Shown here piece after piece: positions 1 to 8,290 of a stretch of 64,000 bases of DNA. The translations under genes were made by a program, and so were the position numbers. Origin of the DNA: Paenibacillus_I sp035510375 (GTDB taxonomy: Bacteria > Bacillota > Bacilli > Paenibacillales > Paenibacillaceae). The stretch lies in the NCBI RefSeq assembly GCF_035510375.1, contig NZ_DATKHG010000036.1; one strand, 5' to 3'. Numbering within the stretch: position 1 is the stretch's first letter; every line of letters begins with the position of its first letter. Below the pieces are notes generated by a model, which searched no databases, was not told the origin of the DNA, and worked only from the letters and a program-made list of their open reading frames with translations.

Positions 1-102
1 GGTACTTTAACCATTTGACAAGAGGTGCATGGTGTCCTGTTTTTATTGCGAAAATATTAGCAACTTTTTGTGACAGATAAACCTTGATTTGACGCGCTTT
101 AT
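1..102. other. AT-rich sequence at the left window edge
   Basis: About 100 bases, clearly more AT-rich than the flagellar genes beside them. They begin just where the YviE-like reading frame loses its expected C-terminal part. No full gene or recognisable terminal inverted repeat is visible because the window ends here. It may be the edge of an inserted element, or only a diverged 3' end; the sequence shown cannot decide. Confidence 0.3.
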
Positions 103-546
103 TCAACTTTTCAAGAGGTTACTTTCCGAATCCATGTTGAAATGGATATCTACGTTGTCGTACGAGGGCCGGCCTAAATATTGAATATCCGGCGCCCCGT
201 CGAGCATGCCTTGCATCGCCATTTCCGGTATCGGATTTTGCCCATCGCGGATATCGCCCAGCCGATTTCCCTTTTGGACGATCTTCTCAATACTCCGGAG
301 CGCAACAGCGGGCATCTGCGAGTAAATATTCGACATGAATTCGACCGTCTTGCCTCCATTAAAGGCGCGCCACATGCGGCTTTGATCGATATGGAGAGTC
401 GGCTGCGGAGTAGGCGCGCTGATTTGTGCGGACGTCGTTGCAATTCGCAGGTCGGCCTGACGGGTTTGGATGCGGTACTGCCCCGAACTCGATTCCACAT
501 CTATCCGACCGAAAGTTTGTTCAGCTCTAAGAATCGGCAGCTTCAT
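103..546 (-). CDS. YviE-like (DUF6470) flagellar-operon protein, probably shortened
   Basis: 147 residues. The small conserved protein that follows flgL in Bacillus and Paenibacillus and normally precedes fliW and csrA; its molecular role is not established. The N-terminal part is of the expected type, a run of short strands followed by a helical segment with the ALRSIEKIVQKGNR stretch. The gene starts 12 bases after flgL, so it is translated from the flg message. From memory family members are nearer 190 residues. Here the frame stops after an abrupt switch to AT-rich sequence (ending ESNLLKS), so the last 40 or so residues look replaced. The identification rests on position and general resemblance. 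Confidence 0.6.
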   Translation of the reverse strand: MKLPILRAEQTFGRIDVESSSGQYRIQTRQADLRIATTSAQISAPTPQPTLHIDQSRMWRAFNGGKTVEFMSNIYSQMPAVALRSIEKIVQKGNRLGDIRDGQNPIPEMAMQGMLDGAPDIQYLGRPSYDNVDIHFNMDSESNLLKS

Positions 547-558
547 AGACGCTTTTCC

Positions 559-1467
559 CTATCGCAGGAAGTCGACGAGCGAAGGGGTAATCACTTTCGC
601 GCCTACGGACAACGAAGCCTGGTAGATATTTTCATTGATTTTCGAGTCGATCAGAAGCTTCTCGAACTCGGCGTCCTCCGTCTTGGACTGCAGGTCGGTC
701 AGATTAATCTCCAGATCCTTCAGCCTGTTCTGCATAAGCTCCACCCGATTGACCCGCGCGCCGATCTCCGACCTGGCATTAAGGAGCTTGTCCAGCCTCG
801 ATTCGATATTATCAAGCTCGCCCGCCACATCCCGCTGCTCCCCCGCACCCAGGGCGGTGATGACCCGATCCAAAACCGCGAACGCATTGTCCGCATCGCC
901 GGGGTCGCCGAAAGCCTGGTTTCCGGATAAGTTAACCGGCAAGGTCACGCCGACTCCCACCGTATAATTCACTTGAGCATCGTCGGTATCGACCGCTTTG
1001 GCATCAAAACCCGGTTTGGTCGCATCGTACGGCATTTCATCGAACTTTTGGCCGTTAAACACGAACTTGCCGTTCAGCTTGCTGTTTCCCACGTCCAACA
1101 GCTGGTTTTTCAATTGCTGCATTTCATCCCTGATATTGTCCAGCGCCACCTGAGGATTGGTACCGTTCGAGCCTTGCACGGCCAGCTCCTTCGCCCGCTT
1201 CAGCACGTCGGTTGCCTGGGAGAGCACGGTGTCGTTGAAATCGAGCCACGACAACGCGGAGTTGACATTTTTCTGATACTGCTCGTTGGAAGCCAGCTCC
1301 GATCGGTATCGGAGCGCATAGGTAATGCCGACCGGGTCGTCGGACGCCTTGTTGATTTTACGTCCCGTCGTCACTTGATTCTGAAGCTCGCTCATTTGAT
1401 TCAAATTACGGGTCAGGTTGCGGGTGAGCTGCATATGCATCATGCCGGGCGTTACGCGCAGCGCCAT
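559..1467 (-). CDS. flgL: Flagellar hook-filament junction protein FlgL (HAP3)
   Basis: 302 residues, normal for FlgL. It forms the outer of the two junction rings between hook (FlgE) and filament (flagellin) and is exported by the flagellar type III apparatus. The N-terminus carries the flagellin-like D0/D1 helix with TGRKINKASDDP (about residues 34-45) and ALRYRSEL. The C-terminus has the matching helix (KLLIDSKINENIYQASLSVG), as expected for coiled-coil D0 packing. There is no cleavable signal peptide, in keeping with type III export. It lies 30 bases downstream of flgK and 12 bases upstream of the yviE-like gene, in one transcription unit. Confidence 0.95.
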   Translation of the reverse strand: MALRVTPGMMHMQLTRNLTRNLNQMSELQNQVTTGRKINKASDDPVGITYALRYRSELASNEQYQKNVNSALSWLDFNDTVLSQATDVLKRAKELAVQGSNGTNPQVALDNIRDEMQQLKNQLLDVGNSKLNGKFVFNGQKFDEMPYDATKPGFDAKAVDTDDAQVNYTVGVGVTLPVNLSGNQAFGDPGDADNAFAVLDRVITALGAGEQRDVAGELDNIESRLDKLLNARSEIGARVNRVELMQNRLKDLEINLTDLQSKTEDAEFEKLLIDSKINENIYQASLSVGAKVITPSLVDFLR

Positions 1468-1497
1468 TGTATATCCCCCTCTGTTTCAACGGCCGGC

Positions 1498-3018
1498 CTA
1501 CGCCGTCCCGTTGATTAATTTATCCAACATCTCATCGAACGTCGACATTAATCTTGCAGCCGCGTTGTAAGCCTGCTGATATTTGATAAGATTGGACATT
1601 TCCTCATCGAGAGAAACCCCGCTGACGGACTGCCTGCCGGCGTCCACCTGATCGAGCTGCGACTTGGTGTTCTGCAATTGGCGGCTCGCTTCCTGTGCCT
1701 GAACGCCGAGCGCTCCGACCACCGAGTTGTAATAATCGGAAACGGTCGATTGCGAGACGCCTTTGCCGATCGCAGTCTCGTCAAATGTAAATTTAATGTC
1801 CTTCAACTCTGCCATTAAGAGCGCCAACGTATTGTTTCCTTTAACCACCGTTGTCGTGCCGCCGCTCGTCTCCGTGCGCAGAGAGGTTGCGATTTTGTTC
1901 GTGTCGCCGGCGATGGCCGGATTCAGCTGTATGCTTGCCGCCGTTATGCCTGCGGCGCCGGCCCCGAAGGTGAAGAAATCTTGACCGGTGGTTGCCGGGC
2001 TTTCCAGGGTGTAGCCGAGCCTATGCAGGCCGTTGATGCCGTTGACCTTGACCGCCCTGGGCTCCGACAGCGGCGCCGTTTCTCCGGGCAGCACGGAACC
2101 GGCCGGAACGATCACTTCCAGTTCGCCGTTCGCGAGCGTATTCGCAAGCGAATCCAGCTGCTGCTGATATTCCTTGACGTAGCGGTCCCGGGAGACGATC
2201 ATGCCGTACACTTCGCCGCCGGTCAACGCGCCCGATGCGGCCGCTGCCGTCAGTATGTCCGCCGTGACGGGAGTCCCCGTCGGTCCCGCGACGAGCGCGG
2301 TTCCGCCCATCGTAATGTTGTAGCCCTGCTCATTCTCGACCACCTGAATGTTGACGATTTCGGACAGCTGGTCCGTCAACAGGTCGCGCTGATCCCGCAA
2401 ATCGTTCGCCTGATCGCCCAATCCTTCGATACGCCGGATCTCGGTGTTCAACGAAGCAATCGTGTCGATCATCGTGTTCATCTGCGTCGCTTTCACCGAG
2501 ATGTTCTCGGTCAAGTCCCCGCTCAAGTCCGTCAGCTGCCTGCTTGTCTGGTTGAACGTGTCCACAAGGGCCAGCGCGTTCTCGCGGACAATTTTGCGGC
2601 CGGTGACGTTATCGGGGTCTTTGCTGAGATCGGACCATGAATTCCAGAAATTCTCGATGACCTTGCGGATGCCCGTATCTCCCGGCTCGTTCACGATCGC
2701 TTCGAGCTTATCCAGCGTATCGGATTGAACGGACCAGCTGCCCAAATATTTATTCTGGTTGCGGAACTGATCGTCCAGAAACGTCGTCCGCACCCGCTCG
2801 ATCGACGTGAACTCGACACCGGTTCCCAGCTGCCCGGGCGTGTTGGAACGCATCAAACCGTAAGCCTCGATCGGCCGAGCGGCCACCATATTGACGACTT
2901 GACGGGAATACCCCTTGGTGTTGGCGTTCGCTATGTTGTTCCCGACCGTATTGATGGCCGCCTGTTGCGTGAAAAGGCTTCGTTTCGCGGTCTCCAGCGT
3001 ATGGAATGTTGATCTCAC
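1498..3018 (-). CDS. flgK: Flagellar hook-associated protein FlgK (HAP1)
   Basis: 506 residues. First junction protein on top of the hook, exported through the flagellar apparatus with FlgN as chaperone. The N-terminal rod/hook motif NTVGNNIANANTKGYSRQ (about residues 24-41) and the C-terminal hook domain with GVSLDEEMSNLIKYQQAYNA are both complete. The central, solvent-exposed part (about 220-400) is the usual variable region. It lies 15 bases downstream of flgN and 30 upstream of flgL, an order shared with Bacillus. Nothing is broken; function is assigned from the family. Confidence 0.96.
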   Translation of the reverse strand: MRSTFHTLETAKRSLFTQQAAINTVGNNIANANTKGYSRQVVNMVAARPIEAYGLMRSNTPGQLGTGVEFTSIERVRTTFLDDQFRNQNKYLGSWSVQSDTLDKLEAIVNEPGDTGIRKVIENFWNSWSDLSKDPDNVTGRKIVRENALALVDTFNQTSRQLTDLSGDLTENISVKATQMNTMIDTIASLNTEIRRIEGLGDQANDLRDQRDLLTDQLSEIVNIQVVENEQGYNITMGGTALVAGPTGTPVTADILTAAAASGALTGGEVYGMIVSRDRYVKEYQQQLDSLANTLANGELEVIVPAGSVLPGETAPLSEPRAVKVNGINGLHRLGYTLESPATTGQDFFTFGAGAAGITAASIQLNPAIAGDTNKIATSLRTETSGGTTTVVKGNNTLALLMAELKDIKFTFDETAIGKGVSQSTVSDYYNSVVGALGVQAQEASRQLQNTKSQLDQVDAGRQSVSGVSLDEEMSNLIKYQQAYNAAARLMSTFDEMLDKLINGTA

Positions 3019-3033
3019 GGCAGAAGCACCTCC

Positions 3034-3531
3034 TTATGCCCTTGTATCGAAAATACCGGTACGGCCGCTGCCGCCCGGCTTGTTGTGCGGATGCTGATAC
3101 GTGACATCTTCCGCCGGGTCTTCCACCACGAGATCGATGGAGTAATTGATAAAAGCCAGCGACTGCGCAATAAGCTGCTGGTTCAGTTCGTTGATCTGCT
3201 GAAGCTCCTTCAGCATGCCGGACAGCTCCTGCTGTTTTCCGATCAATGCCTGCTTGTCCTGCGGTTGATACACCGAGCGGATCAATTCCGTAAGATTATG
3301 CAGCCGGCTTTTGTATCCGATTTCGTGAAAATACCGGTAGGTGTGGGCGAGACGGGTTTTCTCCAGTTCGTCCGCGCGGACCAGAAGCTTTCTCTCCTGC
3401 TGCAGGATCGTATTCAAGCTGTCGACATCGTTGCGGACGAGGACAGGCGTCTTTTCTTTCGCCGAATGCAATAGTTGTTCATAGAGCTTCGTCTGTTCTT
3501 CCAGCGTATCGATAATGCCCGCAAGTGCCAT
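3034..3531 (-). CDS. flgN: FlgN-family flagellar export chaperone
   Basis: About 165 residues, mostly predicted long helices (LEEQTKLYEQLLHSAKEK, ILQQERKLLVRADELEK), as expected for the cytoplasmic chaperone of FlgK and FlgL. The ATG at 3531 has an AGGTGG Shine-Dalgarno about 6 bases upstream; an in-frame GTG three codons earlier (3540) is possible. Position between flgM and flgK matches B. subtilis. Sequence conservation of the family is weak, so helix content and gene order carry the call. Confidence 0.85.
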   Translation of the reverse strand: MALAGIIDTLEEQTKLYEQLLHSAKEKTPVLVRNDVDSLNTILQQERKLLVRADELEKTRLAHTYRYFHEIGYKSRLHNLTELIRSVYQPQDKQALIGKQQELSGMLKELQQINELNQQLIAQSLAFINYSIDLVVEDPAEDVTYQHPHNKPGGSGRTGIFDTRA

Positions 3532-3555
3532 GATTTCCACCTGTCCTCAATCGTT

Positions 3556-3819
3556 TTATTTCAAATACGGAAGCAGCTTGTCGGCAATTTTCCCGGCGTC
3601 CACGTAGTAGCTGCCCGTCGACACCGATTCCTTCAGCTGTTCGACTCTTCCCGCCCGCTCCGCCTCATTCAGCCGGCTGGTGGACAGAAGCTCCTGGGCT
3701 TCCGCCGAAATCTGGACTTCGTCTTTTTTCTTTGGGTTCGCGGTTCCGCCCGTCCGTTGTTCATGCTGCTTCTGATAGGAATTGACTGCGCCGATCCGGT
3801 TCGTATGGCTTATTTTCAC
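3556..3819 (-). CDS. flgM: Anti-sigma-D factor FlgM
   Basis: 87 residues, the usual FlgM size. FlgM binds and holds the motility sigma factor SigD (sigma-28) until the hook-basal body is finished. The N-terminus is basic and disordered-looking (MKISHTNRIGAVNSYQKQ). The C-terminal half carries the DEVQISAEAQELL segment and the helical SigD-binding region ending YYVDAGKIADKLLPYLK. It has its own SigD-type promoter just upstream (3877-3904), which would give the expected negative feedback, and is followed after 15 bases by flgN. Confidence 0.93.
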   Translation of the reverse strand: MKISHTNRIGAVNSYQKQHEQRTGGTANPKKKDEVQISAEAQELLSTSRLNEAERAGRVEQLKESVSTGSYYVDAGKIADKLLPYLK

Positions 3820-3845
3820 TTGAGATCACCCCATTATTCCGGCAT

Positions 3846-3887
3846 AAAAAAGAAGCCGATAAACCTTCTACAGGTATTATCGGTTTC
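3846..3887 (-). terminator. Hairpin terminator between yvyF and flgM
   Basis: On the minus strand an 11-bp stem with one mismatch (arms 3877-3887 and 3852-3862) is followed by six T (3846-3851). It can end the comFA-comFC-yvyF message. Its 5' arm is also the -10 element of the flgM SigD promoter. Confidence 0.65.
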
Positions 3888-3904
3888 CCCAAATGGATTA
3901 TTTA
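3877..3904 (-). promoter_or_regulatory. SigD (sigma-28)-type promoter of flgM
   Basis: Minus strand TAAA (3901-3904), 16-base spacer, ACCGATAA (3877-3884). The motility-sigma consensus is TAAA-N14/16-GCCGATAA, so one base differs. B. subtilis also has a SigD promoter directly before flgM. The same TAAA-N16-(G/A)CCGATAA layout occurs before flhO and before the SLH gene at 28150. Confidence 0.7.
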
Positions 3905-3936
3905 TAGCGGATTGCATGAAGGAAGCCCAATCATCC

Positions 3937-4353
3937 TCATGGACGGTCATGCATCCGGTCGCCGATCTGATACCCTCCGAACCGGTGCTCGTCCTGCTTC
4001 GCCGGCGGCTTGCGGGATTCGTTCATTTGGCTCTTCATTTCGGCGGCAAGCCTGTTGCGGCATTCGACGCACAACGTATTGTCGCGGATCGGCGCGCCGC
4101 AGGATTCGCACGCGTAGGCCAGGTTCGGCAATTTGACGATCGATATGCGCCCTTCCCGGATAAATCGGGTGATCTGCCTGACGGACACGCCTGTGCCGTC
4201 GGAAAGCTCCTGCATCGAGCACTGTCTGTTGTCTTTCAAAAAGGCAGCGCATTTATCGTATTCTTTATCGATATCCTTCATGCAAGCCGGGCAAAGATCA
4301 TGGATGCCCTTCGCAAACAGTTTGCCGCAGCGCGGGCAATTCTCCAATTTCAT
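3937..4353 (-). CDS. yvyF: YvyF-like flagellar operon protein, zinc fingers plus HTH
   Basis: 138 residues, cytoplasmic. Two Cys4-type units frame the protein: CPRCG (residues 6-10) with CPAC about 13 residues later, and CESCG with CVEC near residues 98-115. Between them is a MerR/HTH-like segment (ELSDGTGVSVRQITRFIREG). The family is found only in comF-flgM clusters and is thought to be a regulator of flagellar gene expression; the direct target is unknown to me. Located between comFC and flgM as in Bacillus, and separated from flgM by a terminator. Confidence 0.88.
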   Translation of the reverse strand: MKLENCPRCGKLFAKGIHDLCPACMKDIDKEYDKCAAFLKDNRQCSMQELSDGTGVSVRQITRFIREGRISIVKLPNLAYACESCGAPIRDNTLCVECRNRLAAEMKSQMNESRKPPAKQDEHRFGGYQIGDRMHDRP

Positions 4354-4461
4354 CGAAAATACCGCCCTTCCATCACTTGGAATATCTCCATGTTAGCGGA
4401 TTTTGGCGAAAATTTCACTATATTTGTTGAATCGTCTTGCAAAAAGTCGACGCCTAAGCTT

Positions 4462-5313
4462 TCACGACCGCGCCCATGTCAGGACATACACAACCGTGCC
4501 CGCTCCCAGGCGGCCGGTGAGTATGCGGGCGCAAGCCTGCGCCGTGCTGCCTGTCGTATAAATATCGTCGACCAGCAGCAGTTGCAGCGCGCGCCCGCCT
4601 CGTCCTTCCGCTCCGCCGTCCATGTTAAACTTCAACCTCAGCTTTGCCATGCCTTCCTCGTCCGCATCAAATACGTGCCGCATATCCCGAATCCGCTGCG
4701 CTCTTGTTTTAAAGCTTTGCTTCGCGCCGTGCTTTGTGCGGACAAGCAGCGGCGCCAAGGGAAGGCCGTAGCGGCGGGCGAGTCCCGCTGCCAGCCTTTC
4801 CGCCTGATTGAAGCCTCTTTCCGCCGCCCGCTCCTCGCTGACCGGAACGTAGGTAACGCCGTCCCACGGATGCTTGCGGACGGACCGCGGCCGTTCGGAT
4901 TTCGCGAGCACTTCGTCGGTCAGCGCTTCATAAGCGGCGGACAGCATATCGACCAGCGCCGGCTCCAGCCTCTCGTGTCCGCGGTATTTATAAAGGGCCA
5001 GCATCCGCTTCATGAACGGATCGTACCTTACTGCGCTGCGATTGCACGCAAACAAGGTGCTTGCGCGCCTGGCGCAGTCTCCGCAAGCCTCGGCCCTTCC
5101 GCATACCGCGCATTTGACGGCGGTGATCCAAGGAACGGACGCCGAGCAATCCCGGCATAACGTTTCAATGTCACGTATACGGCCTGAATGGAACCGCCTC
5201 CCGGCAGCATTGACGATAGATTTGCCGCAGAGCAAACAGCCGGCTTCCCGCTGGTTCAAAAGGTTCATGCTACCCGCAAGCATCCGCTTCACGCCCCAAA
5301 TCCATTGCCGCAT
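4462..5313 (-). CDS. comFC: Competence protein ComFC, phosphoribosyltransferase-like
   Basis: About 283 residues. The N-terminal part has the Cys clusters CLLCG, CRDC and CAVCG...CGDC (a zinc-binding ComF region). The C-terminal part has the type I phosphoribosyltransferase loop LLVDDIYTTGSTAQAC. ComFC works with the ComFA motor during uptake of transforming DNA; its exact chemistry is not settled. The ATG at 5313 is chosen because GGGAGG lies 7 bases upstream; an earlier in-frame ATG (5337) lacks this. Next gene in the operon after comFA. Confidence 0.92.
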   Translation of the reverse strand: MRQWIWGVKRMLAGSMNLLNQREAGCLLCGKSIVNAAGRRFHSGRIRDIETLCRDCSASVPWITAVKCAVCGRAEACGDCARRASTLFACNRSAVRYDPFMKRMLALYKYRGHERLEPALVDMLSAAYEALTDEVLAKSERPRSVRKHPWDGVTYVPVSEERAAERGFNQAERLAAGLARRYGLPLAPLLVRTKHGAKQSFKTRAQRIRDMRHVFDADEEGMAKLRLKFNMDGGAEGRGGRALQLLLVDDIYTTGSTAQACARILTGRLGAGTVVYVLTWARS

Positions 5314-5383
5314 TCCTGAGCCTCCCATACTCGTCATGGCTTCCCACGACCTCCCGCTCCCCCGCTAAGTTGCGCTAGGACAC

Positions 5384-7459
5384 TTACAGCCTCCTCCGCA
5401 GCAGATAGCCGTTCCGGACGGCCAGCCGGTTCATCTTGCGAATGTGCCGAACGGCCGCGATTTGCGGACGATTCCGGGATCGGCCGCAAAAGACGACGCG
5501 GCCGGCCGGATCGTCCGCCGAGCGTCCCGCCCGGCCCGCCATCTGCACCAGCGAGGCTTCGTCGAACAGCGGCGCGTCCGCATCCAGGACGACGACATCG
5601 CTTCGGGGGATCGTGACGCCCCGCTCCAGAATGGTCGTCGTCACCAGCATCCGGATCTCGCCGCGCCGAAAAAAGTCCACCTTGTCCTTACGTCCCGCGT
5701 CGCCGGACGAAGTGCTTTCAATCGATATGCCGGGAAAAAACGTTCCAAGCAAGCCGGCCATCGGCTCGGCGTATTTGATGAACGGGACGAACACGAAAAT
5801 TTGCGCCCCTCTGCCTAGCGACCGCTGCAGCTCCCGGCGCAGTGCCGGCGGTATGCGCTTGCGGCGCAGCATGTCTTTGACGGCTGATGTGCGAAGAAGC
5901 TGCGGCACTGGCAGCGGATGCCTGTGGTAGCGGACAGGCACACGGACATGGGCCAGCTTCCCCCTTCCGGCCCGCCGCTGCATGTCCTTGGGCGGTGTGG
6001 CCGACAGCAGCACGGTCGTTCCGCCCGGAGCGGCCGCCCGATCAGCGGCATAGTGCAGGATAGGGTCGCCGTGAAACGGGTAGGCGTCCAGCTCGTCGAT
6101 CACGACAAGCCGGAACGCCTGCTGAAACCGCAGCAGCTGGTGAGTGGTCGCGATCGTAATGTCCCCTTTCTCCCAGCGCTGCCCGCTTCCGCCGTAGAGG
6201 GTAACGACCGAAAGCTCCGGAAAAGCTTTGCGGATTCGGGGATCCAGCTCCAGCACGACATCGCGGCGCGGGGTTGCGATCAGCGCTTTCCCGCCCCTCC
6301 CGCAAACGGATTCGAGGAGCGGGAACAGCATCTCGGTTTTGCCGGCTCCCGTAACGGCCCAAATCAGCATCTCCCGCTTGGACTTAAGTGGAGGCGGCTG
6401 GTTAGGCAGCTCCGATTCGACATACCGCAAAGCCGCTAAAGACGCCTCCCGCTGCGCGGGGCTAAGTCCCCAACGGGCGAGGCGAAGCTGCGGCGCAGGG
6501 AGCGGGAACGGGCGGGAGCCTGCGGCGCGGGCACCGGTTTCAGGCGCGCCAAGCGCCAGCAGCTCGCACTCGCGGCTGCGCCCCATCGTCAAGCAAGCCT
6601 CGCAATAGGCGCAGGCTTGCCGTCCGCATGCCGCGCATGGCGAGCGGCGCAAACGCTCTTCGCCGCTGCCGCAGCGCAGGCAGCGGCATTGCCGGTGCGG
6701 CCGGCGCAGTAGACGCGGCCGCAGCTCGGCGGCGACGCCGCTCGCCAGGCGAACCAGGCCAAGCAGCGAGGCAAGCTGGAGCGGGGCGGTCCAGCTTGCC
6801 TCGCCTGACCGGCCCTCGCCGGCAGCGGCAAACAAGGCCTGCGCTTCCGGCAGCAGCAGCGCACGGCCCTTCAGGGCGGCGGCGATCCGCTCGGCACAGG
6901 CCGCCGCCTCTGCCGCCGGCTCCGGCGCGCAACGCAACCCGCTCACGCCGGAGCCGGTCACCCACACCGGGCGGCGCGCCCCTTCGCCACCCCGTCTCTC
7001 CGCGCTGACCCGTGCGCCGCCCGGAGCCCCCTCCTCGCCGCCGATCCGTGCGCGGCCCGCACCTCCCTTTCCTGCGCCCGCATCGGCGCAATCCGCGGCG
7101 ACCTCCCCTGCGCCGGCCAACGCGCGACCAACGCAGCGAGCCAGCGCATCGGCGGCGTCGGCTATGCCCCGCGCGCGGCCGCCTCCCGCGGCCCCCCACA
7201 AACCGGCCGCCTCAAGTGCCAGCCCCAGGGGCAGCGGCTCAGGCCACATAAGGAGCCCTTCCGCTGTCGGCCCCGCAATCCCATCTCCCGTCCCGCATCC
7301 TTCCCCGCCCCACTGCCCCGCACCTGCATGTCCCATTGCGCGCCTGACTCCCTCCCGATAATCGGCATCCAGCCAAAACAGGCAATCGGTATCCCGATCG
7401 ATCGACACGAACGTTTGCGCCCCGCCGGCCGTAAGCGCCGTATACAAACAAGCCTTCAT
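5384..7459 (-). CDS. comFA: ComFA, late-competence ATP-dependent DNA translocase/helicase
   Basis: About 691 residues. Drives single-stranded DNA import on the inner face of the membrane. Visible in order: a variable Gly/Ala-rich N-terminal third; a Cys4 zinc unit (CLRCG, CAACGRQACAYCEAC); Walker A TGAGKTE; motif II DELD; SATP (motif III); and a C-terminal helicase domain with QMAGRAGRS. The ATG at 7459 is chosen because GGGAGGGG sits 6 bases before it. An upstream in-frame ATG at 7516 lies inside a terminator hairpin and is not credible. The N-terminal stretch (about residues 60-200) is very GC-rich and low in complexity, unlike the rest. Confidence 0.92.
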   Translation of the reverse strand: MKACLYTALTAGGAQTFVSIDRDTDCLFWLDADYREGVRRAMGHAGAGQWGGEGCGTGDGIAGPTAEGLLMWPEPLPLGLALEAAGLWGAAGGGRARGIADAADALARCVGRALAGAGEVAADCADAGAGKGGAGRARIGGEEGAPGGARVSAERRGGEGARRPVWVTGSGVSGLRCAPEPAAEAAACAERIAAALKGRALLLPEAQALFAAAGEGRSGEASWTAPLQLASLLGLVRLASGVAAELRPRLLRRPHRQCRCLRCGSGEERLRRSPCAACGRQACAYCEACLTMGRSRECELLALGAPETGARAAGSRPFPLPAPQLRLARWGLSPAQREASLAALRYVESELPNQPPPLKSKREMLIWAVTGAGKTEMLFPLLESVCGRGGKALIATPRRDVVLELDPRIRKAFPELSVVTLYGGSGQRWEKGDITIATTHQLLRFQQAFRLVVIDELDAYPFHGDPILHYAADRAAAPGGTTVLLSATPPKDMQRRAGRGKLAHVRVPVRYHRHPLPVPQLLRTSAVKDMLRRKRIPPALRRELQRSLGRGAQIFVFVPFIKYAEPMAGLLGTFFPGISIESTSSGDAGRKDKVDFFRRGEIRMLVTTTILERGVTIPRSDVVVLDADAPLFDEASLVQMAGRAGRSADDPAGRVVFCGRSRNRPQIAAVRHIRKMNRLAVRNGYLLRRRL

Positions 7460-7501
7460 TGCATTCCCCTCCCATCTCAACTCGTACACCGGCACAACGA
7501 C

Positions 7502-7545
7502 AAAAAAGCACGCCAAGACGGCGGTCCATCGCCGTCCGGGTGTGC
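7502..7545 (-). terminator. Strong hairpin terminator upstream of comFA
   Basis: Minus-strand arms 7531-7545 and 7508-7523 form a GC-rich stem with a few mismatches and a short loop, followed by six T (7502-7507). It ends transcripts coming from the small membrane-protein gene at 7748. If the promoter at 7625-7653 is real, it would also act as a leader terminator 40 bases before the comFA start. Confidence 0.75.
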
Positions 7546-7624
7546 TTCACGCCGGAATTTCCACCTATCAGCCGCAGCCGGATTTTCATCACTCCGACCG
7601 CTCAAGCAGGTTAACCTTGCCTAT

Positions 7625-7653
7625 ATCGTAACAAAACCCCGCATAACGCACAA
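7625..7653 (-). promoter_or_regulatory. Possible sigma-A promoter for a comFA leader
   Basis: Minus strand TTGTGC (7648-7653), 17-base spacer, TACGAT (7625-7630). Each hexamer is only moderately close to consensus. It would give a leader of about 160 bases containing several GC-rich helices and the terminator at 7502-7545. I could not match the leader to a known riboswitch class. Confidence 0.35.
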
Positions 7654-7747
7654 CTTTTTTCGAGGCTTTACCGGCATCAATACCGACATGATTTCAATCG
7701 ATACCATCCGCATGAACATATCGGTTACGGCAAGCCGCAGCCATTTG

Positions 7748-8158
7748 CTATAGTTTAAGCTTCCAGCTTCGGTCCGGGCTCCGCAAATCGAGCATCACCG
7801 CCGATCCGCCCCGCTCACCGGCCGCCTCCCCTATACCGCCCCACGGCTCCTCCTCTGCATCCGCCGCCCGCTGCGAGATCCGGATGCTCTCGTCCCGCTT
7901 GGCGAGGCAGGCTGCAATCGACATCGTTTCATCCCTTGAACCGCAATCAATGACGGTCACCGTTACCTCGGTCCCTGTGCGGCTGGCATAACGCCGGATG
8001 GAGCGGATCACCCACTCCAAATGATCCTGCCCATTCCCGGCCAGCAAAAAATAATGCCTCCGGTTACGCTTCCGTGAAGCCGACATGCGGCGAATCGCAT
8101 AAACCGTCAAGGCGGCAAGGAAATAACAACAAACGACCAACAGCAGTATGGAAATCAC
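7748..8158 (-). CDS. Small membrane-anchored protein with glycosyltransferase-like segment
   Basis: 136 residues, not firmly recognised. One N-terminal membrane helix (ISILLLVVCCYFLAALTVYA) is followed by a basic stretch. A Rossmann-like part contains DHLEWVIRSIRRYA, then VTVIDCGSRDET, which resembles the first nucleotide-binding strand and turn of GT-A (family 2) glycosyltransferases. It is too short to be a full glycosyltransferase and lacks the later DXD region, so it may bind a sugar nucleotide, or only share the fold. A terminator follows (7502-7545). Upstream is the AT-rich islet. Confidence 0.7.
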   Translation of the reverse strand: MISILLLVVCCYFLAALTVYAIRRMSASRKRNRRHYFLLAGNGQDHLEWVIRSIRRYASRTGTEVTVTVIDCGSRDETMSIAACLAKRDESIRISQRAADAEEEPWGGIGEAAGERGGSAVMLDLRSPDRSWKLKL

Positions 8159-8261
8159 CGAGGCCGCCTCCTTCCTTCGTTTCGATCAACGTTTTGTGTC
8201 ACTATATGCCGCCGGACGCCCATGCGTTACGGGCATCGGCCGACAAGCCCGTATAATAAAG

Positions 8262-8280
8262 AAAGCCCCATAAGGGGTCT
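8262..8280 (-). terminator. Short hairpin terminator behind a gene remnant
   Basis: Minus strand CCCC-TTATG-GGGG followed by CTTTCTTTATT. The stem is weak. It lies 11 bases after the stop of the remnant at 8291-8467. Confidence 0.4.
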
Positions 8281-8290
8281 CAATCAATTT

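Noticed and set aside
181..930. 249-codon plus-strand frame over flgL and the yviE-like gene
   Set aside because: Shadow of conserved minus-strand genes in GC-rich DNA; no domain or ribosome site.
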